Assembly: GCA_037074765.1 (NCBI GenBank)
Contig: JBAMDO010000026.1
Span: 62,001-126,000 of the forward strand
Direction: 5' to 3'
Length of the DNA: 64,000 nt
DNA from: Mansonella perstans
Lineage: Eukaryota > Nematoda > Chromadorea > Rhabditida > Onchocercidae
Shown piece after piece: positions 11,301-21,839 of this stretch; positions within the stretch are counted from its first letter, which is position 1; every line of letters starts with the position of its first letter. The notes under the pieces are model-generated. The model had not been told where the DNA came from, ran no database searches, and worked only from the letters and a program-made list of their open reading frames with translations. The position numbers and the translations under genes are program-made.

Positions 11301-14300
11301 CAGATAATCGAATGAAATGAAAACTAAATGTTTTCAGATTTTATAAGATGCAAATGCTAATAATACCAACACATCAAGTGACGGAAATCAGTATCGAGCA
11401 TATCAGCCACATATTCGGAACCAAAAAAAAGGAAAAAATGCATCGACTTTCACATAGTATATCAAAAAACCGACCATTTTTCACGTTTTCTCTTCCCATT
11501 TATTTTTCTCGTATTTTTTGATCGGTGAGATTTCTTCCTTAAAGGTTCATATTCACTTTCGGAGCCAGAAACGACAAAATCATCATCGCTTTGAGTTCGT
11601 TTATTAGAATAATTCCGCTTGGATGTTCTGAAAATTGTCAGTTTGTTGTCAGAGTATTAAATTTTGATAAATATAGTGATATCAAGTGTAAGCGAAAATC
11701 AAACTGAGATAAAATGACACCTTCTTGCACAGGAAGCATCCGAAGGTAGGTATTCATCAGTGTCATCTGATGGATCCGAAACAGAAGCACTGCTGAAATG
11801 AAATTACTGCTGAAGAAAAGAAAAAAATCTTGCACTATGCAACAAATTCCAGTTTTCATCCAGTATTATCAGGCCTTTGTTTGTCTAAAAGTTGTTCAAG
11901 AGTGAAAGGCAACGTTACTCTAGGCATTGGATCTATTAAAAAAATCACTTGTAAAATCACATTGCGAATAGCAAATCTGACATAGTGCGCTTATTTTAAA
12001 GCATCGATCATTTTGTTATTCATAAATTAGTTGCATTACAAGTAAACTGTATTAATACTGTACTTCATATACAAAGGGTTTTTCAAGGGTATTTTTTAAA
12101 TGATAGCGTTTTCATAGATTAGCGCTGTAAGAAAAAACCCCATGTATGGTAATTACGACGATGAAATTAATACGAAGTTGCCTTTTAAAGGCAAACCTTT
12201 CTTACCCTCAGCATTTAAAATCCAAAAATTGCAGTAGGCATGCATTAATGAGCATTCATCATGAAAAACAAAAGTGAAACCAAAAAAAAACAGAAGCACA
12301 GGAAAACTGTTATGTAAAAAAAAAATCATTTTCATGTTATTTCGCAAGCGATATAACATCAAACAACAGGTTCGTATAAAAATCCTTACTCGCTTCCTTG
12401 ATATTCATCAGTGTCTGATTCAGTTATTTCATCCACATTCAGATCATTCAATCGATGACGACTTTTGGCCGGTTTTCCAATTTTTGATTGCATCCTCACA
12501 TGGCTTTAACAAATATATGGTTAATAATACTATCCAATTATATGATCTTTATACCCGCTCCTTACCACTTCTAATCAGTTCAAAATACGAACCCTTCGAG
12601 ATTATCATCCTGGCAATTATTCCCCACACCTGTAGGGATCCGTTTATTTTCAGCATTTATAATATTTGACATATCTTTACCACGTCCAGCTCCACTTTTC
12701 GGCCGTACATTACCTGCAAATTTTACTCAAATCTTCTCAATGTGTAAAGTGAGACCCCTGACTTCACTGCAAGAAAAAGAAAAATAAACACATGCCTGGA
12801 CTCATCTGCCTTGCTGCTGATTCATCTATATTTTTCACAGCCTCCTGTAAAACAGATCTCTTTTTTTTTATAACCAATACTTCGAAAAACCTTTCGTATT
12901 TCTTGCTTCTTTGATAACGACACATTATTAGCATAGAGAGAAATCAAATATGAAGCAAAGAAGAAAAAATCTGTTCAATTACCTGGATTAATTCATCGTA
13001 TGCACCAAATTTGTAATCGACTTTGGCAACGCGGCGCCTTGATCTTGACAGTGCTATCGGAACAATCGGTTTCTGAGGATGGACACCAAGACGCCTAATA
13101 ATAAACATAAGTTGTAATTAACAAAAAAAAAAAAAAAAGTTTTTTAAAGAGCTGATAAGCAATCCTACCGAATTGCTTTCTTTTTTGATTTCCGTTCACC
13201 GTCATCTTCACCCGACTCTTCTGACGATTCAGAACATTCCACTTTCGTATCCCTTACCTAGAAATTAAAATGTCTTTTTAAAACAATAACAATAAACTTA
13301 CGAAGCTGGATAATAGTTGTGCTTTAAGGATTTACCAATGTCATCAGTTGAGAACTAGATCGTCGCTTATATCTCATCACTCTATTGCATACATACGTTA
13401 TGTTGATGAAATTTCAGGTTCTCAAGTACCTAATCGTTCGAAAAAAAAAAAAACAAAAATAATCCATGTGGAAATCTTCAGTGTAAAAATCGCAAAAAAC
13501 AAATATTTATAGAGAGCCTGGAAAAAATACAAAGGTACCGTATCAATAATGTTATTTAAAGATGCGCCGATATATTCCATTTCGCGTTTCAATCTCTCTG
13601 CAGCTGCTTCTTTCCTAAATTGAATGATGATAATGGAAATGTTAGCTAATAAACACATTGTTTCTACTGTCATGCTATTTCTCTCTTTCCCATTTAAAAA
13701 ATCCGAAAAAAAACTAAAAATATTACTTCTTGTCTTCAGCAGCTTTACGCTTCACTTGCTCCGCAAGTACAGTCAACACTTTAGAAAACTTTTCAATTAG
13801 CATCGCTTGCTGACAGTTTGGACAGAACCAATCATCATCTGGCACGTACCATAGTATTGGATGTAAACACCACGTATGCCAAGCTTCATCGCATAAATCA
13901 CACAACAGCAACTACATGTAAAATTTTAAGATATCAGATTATTCCGCTTTTCAGTAATTGATGGCAAATTATCAATAAGCTTTCTATCATCTAAAGAACT
14001 CATGATGTCAGCACCAAATCATTTCATCTATCACTCAGATAAAACACCAGTAGTATTCTTAACCAGTCTGGTATTTTGAACTTTTCTTGTCATGTTCTTT
14101 TTTCTGCCAGCTATCAATGGGTTGCCGTCCACATTAGGATGTTGAGGGTTGAAAATCTATATACAACTATATAAGGGAGATTTATAAAATACTTCAAGGA
14201 TCGATTAAAATCCTTAAAATACCTAAATTCACTTTTTTTCTTTCGCATTCTGTAAATGATAAAAAAAAAAGTCGAGAACATTACCACTTCTGGATTTGAG

Positions 14301-17300
14301 CTTTTACTACATTTCATGCAGAGAGTTTCTTCTGTAGCCTTTTTTCGCTCTTTCTTGGCTTTCTTTTCTTGACCGTCATCACTGTCTTCATCTTCTTCTG
14401 ATTCTACCATTTCAAAAGGATCTTTCTCCACAGCTGCCTTCCTGCCTCTGCGACGTTTTGAACTGTAAGTTTATGGATGATCTTTGCAATGACTGATGAA
14501 TCGCAAGATTATTTCCATACATATGAATTAAAATGAAATTACTTCTGATTCTTCTTTTTCAATTCTGAAAGCGGCATAAAGTCGTCATCGGATGAGGTCG
14601 ACGTCTCTGCTAATATAAAATCATCGGCATCATTATCAGCTTTGTCATTTTCTTCATTATCTTCGCTATCATCCTGATCATCCTGAAATATTAATCCGAT
14701 TACTCCCAGATATTTTATGAAAAAAAATGCCCATTCCCTAGGAAATCGAATTAGTCACATTTTTATTATAGATTCTTTGTTGTTTTGCATTTTCTATTTC
14801 CATTTGCTTCTTGTTCTGCTGATTTTTCTTTTTACCGCTCTGAGATTTTAGGGGAGCAGTTAATTCCTTCAAATGATTTATTGCAGCACTGCGGGCACTT
14901 CGGCGTGGCAATATTCGACGGTCGAGCTGAAAATGTTAAAATTTAAGATCAGATATTCCTTAAAAAAACAGCACATTATTATACTTTCGGCAAAATAAGT
15001 TTTTCAAAATAAAGTACAAAAAGTGGACTTACGAATGGTTTTACTTCATCAGGAATATCTTCCGCGATTTCTACTGGCGGTGCACTGTTTTCTTTTTTTG
15101 ACTCTTCTTCAACATCCACTTTTTTCCTCATTTGACCCGGTTTCACCAATTTTTTCTGTTGTAAAAAAAAATAATGTAAATTGATGTCTGCTGGAAACAA
15201 CTGACAGAAAATGAAAAAAATATTTTGCGTACCTTGACTGAAGAGTCATCCTGATAAGTGTCCAGTAAAGCACCTCTTCTTGTTGTGAATATAGATAGGA
15301 CATTAGTTTGCTCGCCTATTTCAGTTATAGTGATAGTTGATGAAGAATCTAAACAATTTATGCTCAAAAAGTTCATCATCAAAATATACCAGAAAGAATT
15401 ATCATCTAACCCCAAAAGTAGAGAATATTTTTCATCTAACAGCATGACAAGAATCCGAGCTTAATGGTAATTGAAATGATGTGTCTAAATACAAATCTGT
15501 GGGAGCTTTAAATAGCAAAAAAATTGCAAACCTTCATGCTGTTTTAGAACATTGGATAAATATTTTGGAGCAAGCCTATTCTTTAATTCCATCACCAAGT
15601 TTTCTAATTCTTCTTTAGACCTTAAAAAAATCTGAAGTATTCATTTAAACTTCGTAAATTTCGGAATTAAATTCAACCATGAGAAAAAATAGGAGTTTCT
15701 TTTATAATTTTAAAAATGAAAAAATGATGTTGGCCGGCCAAATTTAGAAGAGTAATTAAATAAAGTGATTCTGCTAATGACGATGTTTCGACAGCATTCA
15801 GGCAGCCTAATGTTCTAAGTGTAATCCATACGACGTTATCTTTCTTTTTTTAAAGCTTCGAGACTATCACAAGATTTTCAATTTAGAATGCATGCTTTTG
15901 ATGACAGCCTTCATATATTCACGAATGAAAAATCAAACTCAAAGATGTGAAAGCAGAAGCAAGTATCTAATCGACATCAAACAAACTAACTTGGCTACAA
16001 GATTCCATGAACCGCCCGAATGATCATCCTGTTCAGCCGAATATATACGAATAACTAAATCAACATCCTGCTGATACAAATAAGCAAGACCTTCTTTGTC
16101 ATAGCCGACAGGTAAAAGCCGCAAATCACTTGCTGCACAAGAATTTAATAGCTGAAAAAGAGCATGCTGAGTAATCAAATGAAACACTAAAATCAATGAA
16201 ATACTAAATTAAAAAAACACGCTAGGTATAACTGAGTATCTATTGTCTATCATGATTTCAGGCACCAATTTTTCCCACACATTGTGCTGTATGTTTCAAA
16301 ACTGTTTGAATAACTTACACTTTCTTTGAATTTAACATTGAAGTCGAACTGACTTTCGCATAAAGCTTTGAGAATTGCAAGCTTCGTGGCTGCAGTTGTG
16401 TGCAAATAACCATATCGTTCCAGTTGCAAGTACTCCGTCTCCAGCGATGGAACAAGAGAGCAGAATTTCAGAAGATATTTCTCCCACACTTCCAGTCTTG
16501 CTGATTTAAACGTTAATTTCCGCATCAACATTAAGTGTAGATCGATCAAATCTCGATCAACTAAAAATAACCAAAATTAGTGATTTCTAGATAACGTTAT
16601 CATATAGCAAGACAACGTTAAACAAACAATTTTATTACTCATGCATAGACGTCACTGACTTTTATGAATTCGAGCTAAGTAATTTTCATTAAACATCTCT
16701 TCCATGACGACATCAACAGTGAAGCTAATTACGCCGCAGCAAACATGATCTTCTGAGCATGCACGTACACAATGATTATGTGAAATAATGCAATCTTGCT
16801 TTAGGACAACGTTAGTCCTCCGCCAAAATATAAGGGATAACCTTTGCCTGTAACATGAAAACTGGTAAACATGTTTTCCATCTTGGCGAAGCACTGCGGT
16901 TTTAAACCCAGAAAGACAGCGAATTTGTTGAAGAAACTACAAATGATCGCAAATGAAGGATCGCTGTAGAGTTTTTGTATTGCATGCTGAAGAATGTGAG
17001 TATCCATTTCTTGTTTCGGCGATTCCCACTTATCACCCTGGAAATCACAATATACTTAACATTTTCATACAATAAAGATACTAAAGGTATTATTATTTTG
17101 TTTCAAGATTGACATAAATTGTCCACTGCACCATACTGGAAGTAAACTACACCACGTTGGTAATAACCATACATTTTTACTTTTCCTCTTGAACTTAAGT
17201 GTAATCTCGATGATACCACTGAAAATCCTGAAGGTGACTTGAAAGTAACCATTTTTATTTTCGGTAACAAAAATATAATTTAAACAGTCCATGAAAAATA

Positions 17301-17477
17301 TGCGCCAACAACCAATTAACTTAATTTGGTGAAAAAAATACGAACTTCTTCATCATTCCCAACCATTTCATTTGAATGCATTTCACGTTCTTCACTAATA
17401 CGGAAGCAGTCTCCTTCCTTGCTTTCGATTACAATTTTTGGTTTGATGTTTAGATCAATTCCTTTGCTTTCATCCAT
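8329..17477 (-). CDS. RSF1: Remodeling and spacing factor 1 (RSF1) orthologue, chromatin remodelling subunit
   Basis: Thirty phase-consistent exons give about 1303 residues: 17477-17346, 17037-16842, 16752-16660, 16560-16319, 16151-15991, 15620-15532, 15348-15233, 15155-15033, 14926-14759, 14682-14543, 14462-14285, 13911-13727, 13614-13539, 13429-13397, 13257-13169, 13094-12983, 12844-12796, 12713-12593, 12503-12390, 11792-11721, 11627-11475, 11160-10984, 10884-10744, 10498-10311, 10213-10059, 9856-9806, 9688-9561, 9229-9036, 8648-8513, 8428-8329. RSF1 pairs with the ISWI ATPase (SNF2H) to space nucleosomes in the nucleus. Residues about 60-300 match the RSF1 DDT/WHIM region ([44 protein letters not shown]). 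A C4HC3 PHD finger spans residues 535-579 (CMKC, CDLC, HTWC, CPNC), followed by the family's coiled segment and a basic [11 protein letters not shown] box. The rest is acidic, Ser-rich and disordered. Exon 17 uses a GC donor. The start is chosen by an in-frame ATG before the conserved region; 28 nt overlap the possible upstream gene. The least certain exon is the 33-nt exon 14. Confidence 0.92.
12794..12795 (-). other. RSF1: GC-AG intron donor in RSF1 intron 17
   Basis: After exon 17 the sequence reads CCAG followed by gcatgt. Using this GC donor gives phase 1, the only phase in which exon 18 (starts 12713) stays open. The nearby GT at gtgttt would give phase 2 and an immediate stop. GC-AG introns are a known minor class with a strong upstream AG, as here. 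Confidence 0.65.
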
Positions 17478-17730
17478 TCTTTCTGATAGTCAATGAATAG
17501 TTTTAACAATTCCAATTCGCATTTTAATAAGGCCCTGCAAAATTTAATCTATTCCGAAATACTTCACGAGAATGGAAAAAAGAGTGGAGAAACCTAGCAA
17601 CATGAAGTATGCACAGTTTATTAAATGGATTAAGCACTTTATTCTGAAAGCCGTAATGTGTGTTATATAAAGCATTTAATGTTTTCTTTGAAAACATATC
17701 GAGATGTTTATCCAGTAATTCGCTGCTCAT
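17450..17730 (-). CDS. Possible 73-residue gene overlapping the RSF1 start
   Basis: Exon 1 (17730-17594) runs from ATG to donor gtttct. A 59-nt intron ends in attttgcag, and exon 2 (17534-17450) continues in phase 2 to TAA. The product starts MSSELLDKHLDMFSKK and ends in a charged helix-like EWMKAKELI. It is rich in Leu, Lys and aromatic residues, with no signal peptide or recognised domain. Its last 28 nt overlap the first codons of RSF1 in a different frame. The same tttgcag could instead act as the trans-splice acceptor of the RSF1 mRNA. If real, the pair would be a tight two-gene unit. I do not recognise the family. Chance is possible because the total is only 74 codons, but splice sites, phase and composition all agree. 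Confidence 0.4.
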
Positions 17731-18373
17731 ATTTTACTACATAGTTAAGTTCAGATCGTAATTAAATTCAGATTTCGATTTAATGAAACAACATAATACA
17801 TTCTATTTCATACATAAAATATGCTGGAAAGTTAGATGACAAAACAACTAATGTAAATTTAATTTTAACATTTGAAATAACTCTTAACATTTAAGAATGC
17901 CCAATTCGAGAATAGTAAAATTGTCGAAAACATGTCCATATAATTCTTGAATAAATTGAATAATAAACAGTTTAAAAGCATATTCTAGCATATTATTTAC
18001 ACAGCAAAAAACTTGGCACAAACGAACACCAACAAAACTCCACCATTGGCTCAAAAAAACTCGTGATTAAAGGTGATTAAAAGTATAAAAGGTAAATAAT
18101 TATTCGCGACAACCACCATATTTCATTTAGAAAACAACATACACTTGGGAGAGATTCTCAAGATATGACAGAATATGGAAAATAGTATGATTGGGGATTG
18201 ATGATAATTTGATAAATATATGCTGAAGAGATGACCAGGAAATGATAAGATTTGTGAAATATTATATTTTTGAACCAAAATATTTTACAACTCTGTCTTA
18301 AATTTTAGCATTAAGAAAATTGATAATAGCATTATGATGAATTAAATTGCAAAAAATATTAAGACACAATAAG

Positions 18374-18546
18374 AGAGAGAGTACACTGAGAAGACAATGA
18401 AGAGTATGAGAGAGACAGTGTACTGAGACAATGAAGAGTATGCGAGAGACAGTGTACTGAGACAATGAAGAGTATGCGAGAGACAGTGTACTGAGACAAT
18501 GAAGAGTATGCGAAAGACAATACATTGAGACAATGAAAAATATGAG
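18374..18546. repeat. Minisatellite, 34-bp unit, about five copies
   Basis: Three perfect copies of a 34-bp unit beginning agagacagtgtactgagaca occupy 18411-18444, 18445-18478 and 18479-18512. A diverged 37-bp copy precedes (18374-18410) and a diverged copy follows (18513-18546). The unit length is not a multiple of three, so the open frames across it cycle through three phases and are not evidence of coding. Confidence 0.9.
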
Positions 18547-19015
18547 GAAACAACATTGTTAGTATTAATTGTACGCGTACGTGGATTCCACACTTGTTAT
18601 TGCTAAAAGATTTTTTCGGTCAAAGGTTGTTTCATTTTTATTCTTGAGATAGATGTTTGTCTTTGCTTACGTAAGTATAAACACGAGATTGTAAATCTTT
18701 TAGTCGTAAACGTACGCCATTGCATTTCCGCTTCAGATTCAACTGGAAATAAAAAGTCTGCGAAAATCAGTAAGGTCACACTTCGTGTAATATTTATTTG
18801 TACTGATTTATCTGGCCTTTATCCTTTCAGTCTGAAATCTTCGATCGTGCACATTGAATTCATTGTGTAGTTGATTCTATTATTGTACGTTACAAAATGA
18901 AATTTATTTAAGGATGATTCAGTTCCCTGAATGTGATCTGTGCAATTAACTATAGAGATTGATTTGTTATTCGATTATAAGTGTTGTTGACTGCTATTTC
19001 GTGAAAAAACTTTAC

Positions 19016-19017
19016 AG
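19016..19017 (+). other. Likely spliced-leader acceptor of the methyltransferase gene
   Basis: A tttacag acceptor lies 35 nt upstream of the chosen ATG (19053) with no donor that fits in between. This is the usual arrangement for trans-splicing in nematodes. It is inferred from sequence only. Confidence 0.4.
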
Positions 19018-19052
19018 GTTCAAAAATAACTATGAAGTAAACTACTACGATT

Positions 19053-21232
19053 ATGGCATCTATTACAAAATTTATCCGACTGCTCCGCCACAAGGTACAT
19101 ACCGTTTACGTTATTTTAATTATGAGCAATCGTACAATTTCATCTCCTATAATGTAGAATATTAGGACTAACTTTATCTTGTATTATATACCTGAATCAA
19201 TTTAAGCCTTATTTAAATGACGTCGCGTGATGGATGGTAGAAATATATTATTTTGTTATATGATACATTTAATTATGTCTACGACTTGTAGACATAATGT
19301 GATATTTATTTGATTAGAAGGCATGCTTAGTGAAATTATCAAAACACAGCTAGAGTGGCAAGTGTGAAAAGAAATTGCAGTAATAGACTATTTTAATTTT
19401 GGATTCCATTTTTGGTAATCAAATAATTTCAATATTTAAACACTTTTAGTTAAAATATGTGAGTAACATCCAGTGATTACTTTAATATTATTTTATTTTC
19501 ACAGTTAGCAAATCCGAATGATGCAGCTGATGGAATGTACATGTCAGGCTTACTGGCTTGGAAATCACCGTTTCTAATGAAAGCTGTTGTTGAAGCATTA
19601 AACATATCACAGAATGATGAAATCCTAGAACTTGGAATTGGATTCGGCGATGGTTTGTTTTGGCATAGTTTTTAAATTTTCATCTTGTTCCTTCCAAAAA
19701 TAAAAAACGAGGGAGCTTTTTCTATTCGTTTTTCATCTAGCAAGAACATTTCTGTGTATTGTAGTATTATGCTGCATTATATTTTTGCGTTTTGCATCAT
19801 TGCTTTTGAATCATTGGAATTTGAGAAGGCTGTTCATCAAGATGGGAATTGATTACCAACTCTGTTGATGAAATTCGAAAATATTTTCAATTACAGCAAG
19901 TAATTTCAGGTGTGTTATGCTCATACAAGTATGTAAAAGAGGGCAAAGGGACAGTATACAGTGTGGATAGATGGACTTCTTTATTTGCAGCGGTTCGAGG
20001 ACGTTTTCCGAAGAGTGCATTGGAATATAAACGGATTGTTTTTAACGAAGTAAATCTTTTTTTCCTCAAAATGATTTTCTAGTGTCAACTTCCTAATCCG
20101 CTGTTTGTTGCGGTCATTTGTAACTTCATTCATAAGAGCTTATTGATTTATCGTCCTTTGCTGTGCTTAGGTATCCGATGCAAAACTTTTACCATTCAAC
20201 AATGAATTTTTCGACAAAATATTTCATGTTCATTCATCGTACTTCTGGGCACCTGATTTACCAGCAACACTAGCTGAGATATTTAGGGTGCTGAAACCCG
20301 GCGGTGTCTTCCTTTCCGGCATGCATTTGAAAAAGTTCGTTCATAATCCTTTTTAATAACTGGATCGATTAGGAGTTAAGTCATTTTTCAGTTTTAATTA
20401 GTAGATTAGTAGTATTTAATAATCAAAACATAAAATGCGATTGATCTCTACTTTCAGACTTGAATTGCTAGAAAAAGGAAAGTTGGTTAGGCGACGGCAG
20501 TTTGATCCAGCGAGATATATTTTCGAGCTGAAACCCGCTGGATTTGAAGATGTTCGAGTAAAGTTTACTTGAGAAAAATTTGCTGAATTTCGACCCTTCA
20601 GAGTTATCTTTTATATAACCTCACTAAATCTGAAAAAGAAATTCATTCTGAAAAACTTCATGAATGGAATTTTGATCAAATGCAGAATTATTAAGATTTG
20701 GTAAGCAAGCTTGACATGCGTGTATCGACTTAGTGTATTGACTTCACTTTGATTGTTGGTTGTGTTAACCTATTAAGGCTTTTTTGACAATCTTTTGGTT
20801 TTTGATATTTTGTATTATTATTACTTCCAAGTCTGAAATATTTAATTTAGCGAAGCGTGAGTTCTCTTTGCTTTAATAATGCGAAATCTAAATTCGTCTT
20901 ATTCAAACACAAAGCTGTGTGCAAAAAAATTTGTGAATAACTTAGTGAACAATTGTTTACTGCAGATGGAGTATATCAAAGGAACGACAAACAAAGAGTA
21001 TCAGTTGATATTCGCCAAGAAACCATTAGAAATCAGAGAACTGCGTGATCCGGATGAAGTCGCTGCATATCTAGAAAACAGGTTAATGAAGGAATACGTC
21101 ATTGAGCGTAGTATTGATGAAGGTCATTCACCACTGGAAATCGAACGAGAATTTTTGCTTGATCAAACATACGATGATGTAGAGTTATTAGAAGGAAGTA
21201 AAACTGATCGCTTAACGAGTTCCAAACTTTAA
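19053..21232 (+). CDS. SAM-dependent methyltransferase (class I, methyltransferase-11 type)
   Basis: Six exons (19053-19094, 19505-19652, 19910-20049, 20171-20334, 20458-20557, 20966-21232) give 286 residues. Motif I reads EILELGIGFGDG at about residues 53-64. A downstream acidic residue sits in GTVYSVDRW, the IV-like stretch is FFDKIFHVHSSYFW, and the post-motif RVLKPGGVF lies near 150-158. That is the Rossmann-fold order of class I enzymes that transfer a methyl group from S-adenosylmethionine. The N-terminal LANP segment is common in bacterial-like small-molecule methyltransferases; the acceptor substrate is unknown. The C-terminal exon is acidic and contains LDQTYDDVELLEGSK, which is partly repeated 110 nt further on (see 21311-21376). 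The start is the first in-frame ATG, MASITKF, after an acceptor. It is the first of five same-strand genes. Confidence 0.85.
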
Positions 21233-21310
21233 ATAATGCAGAATATTGCCAAAGATTGTAAGTCAAAAGATTTCCATCTATTGCTTTATTATGGAAGCAT
21301 ACCATTAATA

Positions 21311-21376
21311 GAAACATACGATGATGTAGATTTATTAGAAGGAAGTAAACCTGATTTAACAGTCCAGAAAATTTAA
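21311..21376 (+). other. Duplicated copy of the methyltransferase terminal exon end (possible alternative 3' exon)
   Basis: An attaatag acceptor-like site precedes an open segment encoding ETYDDVDLLEGSKPDLTVQK and a stop at 21374-21376. It is nearly identical to TYDDVELLEGSK in the last exon at about 21167-21202, then diverges. The copy keeps the frame and has its own stop. It may be an alternative terminal exon, or simply a tandem duplication of the 3' end within the 3' UTR. Confidence 0.5.
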
Positions 21377-21839
21377 CATGATTCGCAGCTCCTACGCTCA
21401 CACATTTGCCTTTTTCTCCTTTTGTTTATCATTCTAGTAACTTAGTTTGTCACATGGCTATTGCACGCCTTTTATTCACCCGGTATGACTATAGAAGAAT
21501 GAACTGATGGAATTTAGAGTATTCAGTTCTTTAATCTCGACATAAACCTGCGTCATCATTTTTTTGCATGTAGTAAAAATATTGTATCTTAATATTGATA
21601 AATAATTTTTTTAATAAAATTTGGTATTTCAAAAATTTGACTTCTTTATGTTACATTTCGATCTCTGTTTCATTTTGTATTTTCCCTGTTTTTCTTCAAA
21701 TATGGGCGAATCGTTTTTGATGTAAATTGAAGAGTGGTGTGGTGATAATATTTCCAATGATTTAGTGTAGTGCAGCAGTAGAACTAGGACAAAATTATCG
21801 CAACTCTTCCACTTTTATGTTTTCGAATGTTTGCATCTA

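Larger units (their letters stand above)
17731..19052. other. Divergent promoter region between RSF1 side and methyltransferase gene
   Basis: About 1.3 kb between minus-strand and plus-strand gene starts. It contains the 34-bp minisatellite at 18374-18546. The minus-strand open frames across 18298-18593 come from that repeat. A plus-strand frame at 18959-19165 is an out-of-frame shadow of methyltransferase exon 1. Confidence 0.5.

Noticed and set aside
18298..18593. Three minus-strand frames reading CLSHTLHCLSTLSLAY-type repeats
   Set aside because: They are the 34-bp minisatellite read in successive phases.
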